From Trifolium pratense (Eukaryota > Streptophyta > Magnoliopsida > Fabales > Fabaceae), in contig NC_060063.1 of NCBI RefSeq assembly GCF_020283565.1, forward strand, positions 3,060,563 to 3,124,562: a stretch of 64,000 bases of DNA. The letters are read 5' to 3'. The translations under genes were made by a program, and so were the position numbers. Positions within the stretch are counted from its first letter, which is position 1. Each line of letters opens with the position of its first letter. Shown here piece after piece: positions 49,485-59,097 of the stretch. The notes under the pieces are model-generated. The model was not told where the DNA came from and ran no database searches. It saw only the letters and a list, made by a program, of their open reading frames with translations.

Positions 49485-49735
49485 AATTTTCATTCTACAA
49501 TCCTTTCTCAAATCTTCTCTTCCTTATAAAATTAAAACTACATCATCTAGTTTAACTCCACAATCCTTTCTCAAATCCTCTCTTCCTTAGAAAACTAAAA
49601 CTACATCATCAATTGCTATTTGCTACTCCACAATCCTTTATATGATCTTCTCTTCCTCAAAAAATGAAATTATATCATCAATTTTGATACACAATCCTTT
49701 CTCATATCTTCTCTTCCTCAAAAAATAAATCCGTA
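49485..49735 (+). repeat. Degenerate tandem repeat, about 65-75-bp unit, four copies
   Basis: The motif cacaatcctttctcaaatc followed by ttctcttcct and a variable a-rich tail ending catcatcaattt recurs near 49,498, 49,560, 49,629 and 49,691. Unit length varies and copies differ by several bases. Confidence 0.75.
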
Positions 49736-49949
49736 GCATCAGTTGTGACTTTACAACATTCATCACTCTCATCGATATCTACTACTCTTTTCTAGCACCT
49801 CTCTAAAAAGAACCTTATTTTCTCCCTTTCCTTTAATTTGCCTATATGTATTGAACTTGTCAAAATAGAGAGATTGATTCAAGTATAGCATACTGTATAT
49901 TATTCACATATTGACCAAATCACATTAACTAATACTAATTACAATTAAA

Positions 49950-50540
49950 CTAATTTGATCTTGTAATATCAGTAGTTAAAACTCCCCCACAAGCTGGACT
50001 GTGGATGTCATGAAGGCCAAGCTTGGATATGAGAGTGAGGAATGAGGGACTGTGTAAAGGTTTTGTAAAAACATCGGCTGTTTGTGCAGTAAAAGGTATG
50101 GGAAAAAGCCGCAGCAAACCACTTTGAATCTTCTCTCTTATGATGTGACAATCTATTTCAATGTGTTTAGTACGTTCATGGAAAGTGGGATTATGGGCAA
50201 GGTAGATGGCTGATTTATTGTCGCAAAAAACAGAAGCAGCGGAAGAGAAAGAGATGTGCAGGTCTTTAAAGAGGTACATCAGCCATTGCAATTCACATGT
50301 AAGGCTTGCTAGTGCGCGATATTCAGCTTCAGTACTTGATTTGGAGACAGTAGACTGCTTCTTGGATTTCCATGAAATAAGAGAGGAGCCAAGAAACATA
50401 CAATAACCCGTAACAGATTTCCTTGTTGTAGGACAAGTTGCCCAGTCAGAATCTGCAAAACCAGAAAGTTTTAAATTAGAGTTTGCTGAATAAAATAATC
50501 CTTTGCCGGGGGCAGTTTTCAAATATTGTAAAACTCTAAT
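49950..50540 (-). pseudogene. Ty1/copia polyprotein fragment: RNase H end
   Basis: The minus-strand frame encodes the C-terminal ribonuclease H part of a copia retrotransposon. [46 protein letters not shown], the CDNKSAI block and the [12 protein letters not shown] block are all characteristic. The terminal stop is natural. The upstream reverse transcriptase, integrase and gag are absent. The frame is open for about 190 residues, so the fragment is not old. It lacks a start and is not a functional gene. Confidence 0.9.
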
Positions 50541-50645
50541 AGGCAGACTTATTTACTTAACTACTACTCGTCCTGATATATCTTTTGACGTTCAACAATT
50601 AAGCCAATTTGTCTCAAAACCTCAACAAGTTCACTATCAATAGTT
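50541..50645 (+). pseudogene. Inverted piece of the same copia frame
   Basis: On the plus strand this 105-bp block encodes [16 protein letters not shown] followed by QQLSQFVSKPQQVHYQ. In copia this stretch lies directly before the residues encoded at the start of the minus-strand fragment. Its orientation is opposite to that fragment, so a small inversion happened with its edge near 50,541. Confidence 0.85.
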
Positions 50646-50700
50646 AAACTAATACTAATTACAATTAAACTAATTTGATCCTGTAATATCAGTAGTTAAA

Positions 50701-51100
50701 AATATGATTTGGAAATAAAAACCTATTTATGGTTTTCCCCGGCCCTTAAACTATTACATTGTTAGGGTTTTTGCATACCTTAAAGGTACTCACGTCCCAA
50801 TTAGAAGTAGAGGGATCTCTCATGGTAAGTTGTTACTCTCGGTTGTTCCTTCTTATACTCTTTCTATCGATATTTAATTTAGTAGTTTATGTTAGTTTCT
50901 AGATATTTATAATTGGAGAAAGCAAATGAGTTAAAACGCCTAAAGAAAGAGGAACTATTAAAGGTTACGGACTTTCAATTTCAAAATAAAATACATAAAA
51001 ATTAAAATAACTAAATATTTTAGTACAACAATTTCATGTCTTTTTCTTTTCAATAGAACGCGAGGATTTCAAACTCCATTTATATTTTCATGTATACTTT
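50701..51100. other. Intergenic filler
   Basis: AT-rich sequence with no open frame of note, no clear inverted ends and no recognised motif. Confidence 0.5.
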
Positions 51101-51108
51101 TTTTTTTA

Positions 51109-52000
51109 GGTTTTTTCTAATTAACCCTCACATAAATGGAGGGTAAGTGCCCTATGCTGACATGACACCAATTAAATTCAGCCATATGTGTCAAAGTCAA
51201 ACACAAATAATTTTTTACCAAAAATAATTTTGACTACTTTAATTTTCAAATAATTATATTTTAGGTAACTACTTTTTACTAATTATATTTTAGCTTACAC
51301 ATATTCTTATCCTTTACTAAAAAAATACTTTTTGAAAATATTATTCATCTTTTCTTACGGATTCATCTTTTCTTTTTTCGTAAGATCAAATTTTTTCGCC
51401 GGCGCTTCGCTTGTCGCCGCTGCTTCACTTGTCGTCGTCGCTGCTTCACTTGTGATCCTTGAAGATCGCCGCTTCCTTAGGCTCCAGAATCACTTCTCCA
51501 TCATCGGTCTCTTCACAATTGTCTTTCAGAATTTTGTTTCGGCTACGTTTGTTCCAGAATCGGTTCATCTAGATAACATTGATTTTATTTTTTTATTCTC
51601 TTATGTTTTAATCACTATTTGTCAATTTAACAATTCAAATAGCAATTACAAATCCCTCAAGGAATTAAATCGAAGCGACGATGACAAGTGAAGCGGCGGC
51701 GACAAGCGAAGCACCGACGAAAAAATTTGATCTTAAGAAAAAATGAATACGTAAGAAAAGATGAATAGGATTTGTGAAAAGTATTTTTTAGTAAATGATA
51801 AGAATATGTGTAACCTAAAATATAATTAATGAAAATTAGTAACCTAAAGTATAATTATTTGAAAATTAAAGTAGTCAAAATTATATTTTGGTAAAAAATT
51901 ATTTATGTTTGACTTGGACACATATATAGCTGAATTTGATTGGTCATGTCAGCATAGGGCATATACCCTCAATTTATGTGAGGGTAGAGAAGTAATCACC
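51109..52000. mobile_element. Mutator-like element with about 300-bp inverted arms
   Basis: The left arm (51,109 to about 51,430) and the right arm (about 51,680-52,000) are inverted copies over some 300 bp. For example accctcacataaatggaggg pairs with ccctcaatttatgtgagggt, and ttcgcttgtcgccgctgctt pairs with gcggcggcgacaagcgaa. Flanking 9-mers tttttttta and attttttta agree at 8 of 9 positions, and the ends are GG...CC as in the smaller element at 48,465. The unique core (about 51,430-51,680) has agatcgccgcttccttaggc and an open frame (51332-51691) of unknown meaning. No transposase. Confidence 0.82.
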
Positions 52001-52030
52001 ATTTTTTTAAAAGGCAAATGATAAATGTTT

Positions 52031-53121
52031 GAGTAATCAGTCAATTTAGTCCCTAAACTATCACTCTCTCACCAACTTAGTCCCTAAACTATTAAAAACA
52101 AATAAAAGGTCCCTAATCTATTTTTCATCCTTCAATTTAGTCCCTAAACTATCACTCTCTCACCAACTTAGTCCCTAAACTATTAAAAACAACTAAAAGG
52201 TCCCTAAACTATATTCACATCCTTCAATTTAATCCCTCATAAACATCATTTTATGATTCCTAACAAACCTGTTATAATATCTCCAAGGCACTTCTTAACA
52301 CACTGGCATGGATGAAAAAAGCTAGCTCCTACTAGTATTACCAATGACACAATCAGCCTGCAAAGATAATTCACTATACAAACGCTTGGAATTTAATAAG
52401 ACTTTGTTAGCATACTACATATAATGACACTTTTGTACCCTTTATGTCATCATTATACACACTAATACACCCCAAAACATTCCTTACAATAACAGAAGAA
52501 AAGGAATAGAAGGATAAAAAAACTCCCAGACCCGCAAAAAACAAGAGATCACAGCATAAATGATCTCTATTCCGTGTTAAAAAAAAAAAACAAAAAATAC
52601 CGACAATTGCCACTTTTTTCATACTAAAGATCTCTTTTCGTTCTAAATGATTATTCTGAAAGAATGAATTGAGTTCGGCGACTAGAGGTTATATTTGTGT
52701 TGCGAGCAAAACGGTTGTTGCCGGAGAGTGGAGTGGTTGGCGGCGAGCAGGGTGGTTGTTTTCGTTGAAGCACGTGGAAGAAGAAAGGGTGATAATATTT
52801 TAGGATTTTACAGACAAGTTAACCGAGGACTAAATTGACGGATGAAAAATAGATTAGGGACCTTTTAGTTGTTTTTAATAGTTTAGGGACTAAGTTGGTG
52901 AGAGAGTGATAGTTTAGGGACTAAATTGACGGATGAAAAATAGATTAGGGACCTTTTAGTTGTTTTTAATAGTTTAGGGACTAAGTTGGTGAGAGATTGA
53001 TAGTTTAGGGACTAAATTGACGGATGAAAAATAGATTAGGGACCTTTTAGTTATTTTTAATAGTTTAGGGACTAAGTTGGTGAGAGAGTGATAGTTTAGG
53101 GACTAAATTGACTAATTACTC
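52031..53121. mobile_element. Mutator-like element with arms built of 91-bp tandem repeats, TSD taaatgttt
   Basis: Ends gagtaatcagtcaatttag and ctaaattgactaattactc are inverted and flanked by an exact 9-bp duplication taaatgttt (52022-52030 and 53122-53130). Each arm is a tandem array with a 91-bp step. The left phrase caattta starts at 52,042, 52,133 and 52,224. The right phrase gactaaatt starts at 52,828, 52,919, 53,010 and 53,101. The left arm has two units and the right arm three. The interior (52,270-52,800) includes a GC-richer stretch near 52,715-52,790 (ttgccggagagtggagtggt), possibly captured DNA. No transposase. Confidence 0.9.
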
Positions 53122-53130
53122 TAAATGTTT

Positions 53131-54024
53131 CAAGAACTTTTATAATTAAACCATTTTGTAACATAAAATTTAATGAACAAAAAATATATACTACTTTGCT
53201 AGAATGTGAAAAAAAAAACTCTAGTTTACCACATGCTGAAGGCATAGATGTAGGGAGCATCAAAGTACACCATTCACATGGCCAGCTATCAATGAAACCA
53301 AAATAATCCATCAGCAATTCAAAGGCAAGTCCTCCCACATGCCAAGAAATATGGACAACTCACCGGAACTAGCTAGGTTTGCCTCTATATAACACAGTTT
53401 TTCGCTGTAATTAATCACAACTTTTCATTTAATATTAAACAGTCTAGAATACACATTAATTTTAACATTATTCATTAATCTCAACTTTTAATCAAACTCT
53501 AACGACTGAAACAACACAATTACTACGAGAAGATTCAATCCTCAATTCACCACAACAAAAAACTTCAAAATATAACTGTAGTCAACAAAACCAGCACCCT
53601 TAAGGGACCACCTCTTAACACCAATGGCAGCCGAACCCCACCAACACTATCAGCCATTAAAGTTAGCAAAAGAAGCCATCAACCCTCCATGCTCAACATA
53701 AAATAGATAAGGATTTGGTCAAAAATATACTAATAAATAATAATAGTGGGCCTAAGCCCAAACACAAGATAAGACATAATAAAATGAGATATTTTTCTAT
53801 ATATTTTTCGCGTGCTCTAAGTATTTCCATTTATACTTTTTCGCTACTTAAGTAATAGACGCTATAAAAATGAGATTTTTTTTTAAAATACCTTCTATTA
53901 CTTAAGTAGCGGGCTGGACGCTATAAAAAAATAAAATTGGTAGGGTATTCCGCTACCTAAGTAGTCAACAACGGTATTTTGATAAATTCGTAGGAGACGC
54001 AAGAAAATGAACAGGGTGACAAAA
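53131..54024. other. Upstream region of the second P450, no gene
   Basis: No coding signal is supported. Between 53,835 and 53,970 the motif cttaagta recurs (cgctacttaagtaatagacg, tattacttaagtagcggg, cgctacctaagtag), together with a doubled gacgctataaaaa. The same palindrome is near 58,741 (gctacttaagtagctgat). This may be a repeat family rather than a regulatory element. Confidence 0.45.
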
Positions 54025-54145
54025 AAAATCCCTAAGAAAATTGTTAACACTAACGCAAGACCATAAATCATATCATATAAATACAAAATCCCTAAGAAAG
54101 TTGTTAACACTAACACAAGACCATAAATCATATCATATAAATACA
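54025..54145 (+). promoter_or_regulatory. 60-bp tandem duplication carrying the TATA region of the second P450
   Basis: 54,025-54,085 and 54,085-54,145 are copies with two or so differences. Each contains ttgttaacactaac and ccataaatcatatcatataa. The TATA-like catataaata is thus present twice (about 54,074 and 54,134). The second copy is about 45 bp from the ATG, the same place as in the first P450 gene, which has only one. Confidence 0.65.
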
Positions 54146-54184
54146 TTAAAAACTTCATACCAATTTTCAATCAACCAAGCAACC

Positions 54185-57100
54185 ATGTTACCTCTAACAT
54201 TAGCTATTCCTTCCATACTCTTTCTAATATTCATTTTGATTTTATTTCATCCAAAACATCATCAACAACATAATAAAAATCATCCACCTGGTCCTAAACC
54301 TTTTCCAATTATTGGCAACCTTCACATCCTTGGAAATCTCCCACATCGTACCCTTCAATCCCTTGCCCAAAAATATGGACCAATCATGTTATTAAAACTA
54401 GGAAAAATTCCAACAATTGTAGTTTCATCTCCCAAATCAGCTGAACAATTTCTCAAAACACATGACACTATTTTTTGTAGTAGACCAAACCTTCAACTCT
54501 CCGAACACATGTGGTACGGTGGAAAAGGATTAGGCTTAGCTCCATATGGGCCGTATTGGCGCAATATGAGGAAACTATGTACTTTGCATCTTTTGAGTAG
54601 TTCGAAAGTTGAGATGTTCGCGCCTCTGAGAAGCGAGGAATTGAAGATTATGTTAAAGTCCGTTGAGAAAGCTGCGACTTTAGGTGAAGTTGTGAATCTA
54701 AGTGAGATGATTGGTGAGGTTGTAGCGAATATTACTTACAAGATGGTTTTGGGATGTAATAAGGATAGTGATTTGGATTTGAAGGGACTTATTCGTGAAA
54801 CAATGAACTTGGCTGGAAGTTTTAATTTGACAGATTTTTTGCCTTGGCTAAGCATCTTTGATATTCAGGTATGTGGATTAATTAATATTTTAGATAATAT
54901 TAACTTGTAGTATATATGTAGTAATTAACTTTGCATTTCCATATCTTTTTATTAATATTTTCATTGTAGTAATTTGTCTTGGATAAATTTTAGTATTTCA
55001 AGCGTGAGTTAAGTCTCACATTAAGTAGAAAAATGGATGTTAAATTTATAAGTGAGAGAACTTATGAATCTATTGTTAGAATTAAATCACTAAATTAGGA
55101 TTAAACACATATACATGCTCAACATATTATGACATATACTTTAGTGCGGAAACAAAATAGTTATAGAAGCATGTATAAAATTATAGGATCGACAAGCTGA
55201 TCTTTAGGAATACCTGGATCCATGATGAAAAGTTCTTTTGCAGTGATCCTGAAACACAAAGAGATGGTGGCTAGATTGGTTCTTCCTCAACCGGTACCCT
55301 GATGCATTGATTCTCTTCAGATGGGGAGAAGAGAGTGCTTGCTTACGTACGGTGTATTGGGTTCCCATTATCCCGAAATGGGTCATCCTGACATCCAACC
55401 ATTTGAGCCCACACATCTAACTAATTAAATAATTAATTAATTCTAAATAGAAATCTAATAGCCTTTTAACTTTATTTGACCACTTAATCAATTTAGGCTC
55501 TTAATTGATAAATAGCTAATATAATTAATATAAATATATATGCCCACATAATAATTATTGGAATATAATAATTGAATAATATAAAATTTTTCAACATCTA
55601 TTGTTTAAGGTTTTTGATAAAAGTTTGAGGGGTATCAAAGCCGATGATTGAACTGATTCCTTGTATTGAAAATCTTACTGACTAAGGTGTTCAAGTGGCG
55701 CGTCCCATTGATGGATTTTCAAATGTTGAATCCCGCATTAGATAGAAAAAGGGATGTTAAATATTTATATAAGTGAAATTACCAGATATATAATAAAAAA
55801 AATTATAAAAATAACTATGTTGATACTATAGGATAAAATTAATCATGTGATGATGTGGGTATAGTATAGGACAAAAAACACTATTGAACACTTTATAGAG
55901 TTAAGTTTATTTTTTAATAGGAATTGAAGACGACTACAAATATGAAATTTATAATTGTCCTTTAAAACCGGTAAATAATTAAGTAATGTTTAAAAAGTCA
56001 ATCTTATTGTAGTTTATAAGTGTGAAGAAAGCTATAGTTCCCTTTTTCTTAATGATTCATTAAATTATATACTTGAATAAGTTAAAATCAATGACTTTTC
56101 ACCTAAAAAATCATAGGCTAAAAAAAGAGAAGAAACACAATGTTTTTTAAAGTAGAAAAATATAAAGCCAGTATTTGGTGGAAATCATGTAGGCAGTTGA
56201 CGTAATAATTGACGGTGTATATTCATTCGTTGGTATTCCTGCACGCATACTCCCTCCGTCCCAAATTATAAGAAAAAAACTATTTTCAAGAATCGTGCAT
56301 ATCGACTCTATTATGTTATGACTGCTTATCTTTGAATATGTCATTGAAAAATTCTTAAGATAATCATGTAATCATTTATTTTAATCAGGGACTAACAAGT
56401 CAAATGAAGAAAATAAACAAGGAATTTGATCAAATTGTGGAGAAGATAATCAAAGATCATGAGCATGACATGAAAAAAGATCCTCACCATAAGGACTTTA
56501 TTGATGTGTTACTATCATTAATGGATCAACCAATGGATCCTAATGATGAAGAACAAAAACATGTCATTGATAGAACTAATATCAAAGCTATTATATTAGA
56601 CATGATTGCTGCATCATTAGACTCATCTTCAACAACAATTGAATGGGCCATGTCCGAACTCTTAAGGAATCCAAATGTGATGAAGAACCTTCAAAATGAG
56701 CTAGAAAATGTGGTAGGTTTGAATAATAAGGTAAGAGAAAATGATTTTGAAAAATTACCTTATCTTAATATGGTATTGAAGGAGACATTTAGATTACATC
56801 CATCTGGACCATTGCTAACACCTCGTGAGTGTCTAAAAGATGTTACAATTGATGGATACTATATAAAGAAAAATTCTAGGATAATAATAAATGCTTGGGC
56901 ATTAGGAAGAGATCCTGAATTTTGGACGAATAATTGTGACATGTTTTATCCTGAGAGATTTGTGAATAGTAATGTAGATTTTCGAGGACAAGATTTTCAA
57001 CTTATTCCATTTGGATCGGGTCGTAGAGGGTGTCCTGGAATTCAATTAGGCCTAAATACTGTTAGTCTTGTTGTGGCCCAATTGGTACATTGCTTTGATT

Positions 57101-57225
57101 GGGAACTTCCATTTGGTATGTCTTCTAATGACTTGGATATGACCGAGAAATTTGGACTCTCAATGCCAAGATGTAATCCCTTGCTAGCCCATCCAACAAC
57201 TCGAATTCAAAATTGTGATATATAG
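54185..57225 (+). CDS. CYP736A: Cytochrome P450, CYP736A-type, 506 aa
   Basis: Two exons, 54185-54868 and 56389-57225, are joined in phase 0 (ATTCAG/GTATGT; AATCAG/GGACTA) around a 1,520-bp intron. The first ATG of the longer open frame (54,041) was rejected because it lies in the promoter duplication; 54,185 matches the start of the paralogue in the context aaccATGttacct. Features: anchor MLPLTLAIPSILFLIF, hinge HPPGPKPFPIIGNLH, C-helix YWRNMRKLC, I-helix MIAASLDSSSTTIEW, KETFRLHP, YPERFVNS and heme loop PFGSGRRGCPG (Cys443). It is a close tandem paralogue of the 38,205 gene, sharing intron position and 3' end style. Predicted ER monooxygenase, substrate unknown. The intron contains repeat remnants. 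Confidence 0.92.
55000..56275. other. Repeat remnants in the intron of the second P450
   Basis: The phrases agtctcacattaagtagaaa (55,013) and cccgcattagatagaaaaag (55,733), each followed by ggatgttaaat and ataagtg, look like two pieces of one LTR-type repeat. A GC-richer block at 55,190-55,420 (ggaatacctggatccatgat, ttctcttcagatggggagaa) lies between them. Near 56,250 tactccctccgtcccaaatt is a lone Stowaway left end. Confidence 0.45.
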
Positions 57226-57589
57226 TTAAAGAATTTATATGTATCTAGTTTATAACATAGTTAAAATAAAGGTTTTGATATGTTAATGTTTTGAATATGT
57301 AAGAATCTTAGTGTTGATTCATTTGCATCCGCAATTTTGCTTAATTGATGCCATTATAGGAGCAACCTGACACACACACACACAGATGCATGACCATAGT
57401 TTTTAGGGTAACAAACTTATTGCATTTATATTAAAATGAAATGTTGGAAGAGAGAAAAATTCATTATAGAATGAAGAGAGAACAAGCTCATAATTAACAA
57501 TGAGAGTACAATTTGATGCAAGTAACTAAAATGTTACTTCTGATGCAAGTAACTGACTTTAATTTTCACTTTTTGATTCTAACACTCTC

Positions 57590-57925
57590 CCATAAGTTGA
57601 ACTTAGCCTTCCAAGAGGCCAATGATGAACCTAAGAAGAAACAATAACAAAATGTTTATCTCCTAGTGTCCACACACCCTATCTAATCTGCATCTGCATA
57701 ACCCCAAATTTGAATTTCTAAGTTACTAGGAAATAGCAATCCTGACCAATTACATGCTTCAACATAGGTCTTAGGCTGAAGATACATATGATAAGGAGTA
57801 CCTGAAGATAGTGGTTCTGATGAGCCAGCTGAAGCATTGCAAACATAGTCTTTGAGATAAGATGAGCCATCTGATGGTAAATGTGAGGATCTGTTAGGCC
57901 TATCCGATGGCGCATGTGAGGTATT
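57590..57925 (-). pseudogene. Degraded copia RNase H fragment
   Basis: On the minus strand the string GYADADxIGCVDTRR, preceded by SGLLFPSNLEIQIW, is recognisable as the start of a copia RNase H region. The key Trp after Asp is a stop codon, and frames shift on both sides. Another 5' piece reads QPKTYVEACNWSG. Unrelated in detail to the copia fragment at 49,950. Confidence 0.65.
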
Positions 57926-58034
57926 GTAAAATGACTTATAATTTGAGATGGATGGAGTACTTTCTAATTATTAAATTTTACTATGCATTTATGACAACTA
58001 ATACTAGCCAATAGTTAATGAGAAAAATTTTCTA

Positions 58035-58165
58035 AAATTGTTTTTTTTAAGAAGCTAAATTAGCCCACTCAAATTGACACTAGTGAGAATCGAACTAAGA
58101 CCTTAAGGAGGAGCACACTTTCAGGTCTCAATCCAATACCACCAGACCAACCCAAGTGAGTTAAT
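58035..58165 (-). mobile_element. SINE-like element
   Basis: On the minus strand cttgggttggtctggtggta (A-box-like) is followed about 50 bp later by cttagttcgattctcactag (B-box-like), the layout of a tRNA-derived SINE. A similar fragment is near 28,900-28,970. No target duplication was found. Confidence 0.6.
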
Positions 58166-59097
58166 TTGCTAAAATTGTTACATTTATTTATTCATTTATA
58201 GAGAAGGCAATCAATGTGCTATGGTATTGCTATTCTTGGATTGCATATTCAATGATCTCAATGGTGGGACACGATTCCTAATACTATAAGTCACGTTTTT
58301 GCTAGAAATAGATTTGGTTTGCCAGAATATAGATTTTCTTAATCTCTTTTGAAGCACTGCAATCTTTTTCTCTTCACCTGGTTTTTTCTACGGGTTTTAC
58401 AAGTAAGATTTTTAATGAGGTAGTTGTATTTGTTAGCTCCCACTTGGGTATTGGTCTGGTTCCCCCCAAATTTTCTTTGTATTTTTTTTTCTTCTCTTTT
58501 TAATTTATTTCAGTGCTAGCTTGTTTGTGGGGTAAGGAAAGAGGTGCCAACATAATTTAGATGTCTTTAAGCTTTCTCCTTTTGCTTTATTGACTTTCTC
58601 GATCTATGTGAAACAATTTTAAAGGATGCTTATTTTGAGACAGATGAATAGCTCAATAATTTGTAAAACTCATATTAACCTCTTAGGCAATTCAAAATGG
58701 GACATCCTTTTGCCGCCCACCATATTTTCTAACATCACGTGCTACTTAAGTAGCTGATAAGTAAAAATATATATGGCATGCGAGAAATTTGTAGAGTGAC
58801 AAAAGAATGGCATATTCAAAATAGTCTATCTTCAATCTATATATAGAAGAAAAGCAATATTGTTTGATTTAAATGTTACAAACAAGCCCAACCAAATCTT
58901 ACATTACTTTTTCCTTTATTTATAAAGCAAAAAACAAAAGTTTGTATTTTACATATAAATAAACACTCACCACAATAATTCTCAGATTTACTTAGTATTT
59001 TGCTGGATGTCCATTATTTTGCTGCAAATGACTTCAAACTATTTTAATTCTTTTTAAAATTTCATTAAGTCTTGATTTGCAGGGAATTCATATATGA
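58166..59097. other. Convergent intergenic region between the two P450 genes
   Basis: No gene. 58,370-58,620 is T-rich with tttttctacgggttttacaa and agctcccacttgggtattgg and resembles a LINE 3' end. The palindrome gctacttaagtagc is at 58,741. 58,800-59,090 is AT-rich 3' flank of the minus-strand P450. Confidence 0.45.

Larger units (their letters stand above)
49927..50700. repeat. Direct repeat of about 54 bp flanking the copia fragment
   Basis: The phrase aactaatactaattacaatt through tatcagtagttaaaa occurs at 49,927-49,981 and again at 50,646-50,700 with a single difference (gatcttg/gatcctg). The left copy encodes the last residues of the RNase H frame, so the right copy is a displaced duplicate of the element's 3' end. 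Confidence 0.85.

Noticed and set aside
51332..51691. 119-aa open frame with Ala/Val-rich stretch
   Set aside because: It spans the inverted arm and core of a Mutator-like element and shows no recognised domain; treated as part of the element.
54041..54184. N-terminal extension of the second P450 from an upstream ATG
   Set aside because: It would translate the duplicated promoter region and bury the signal anchor; the paralogue starts at the downstream ATG in the same context.
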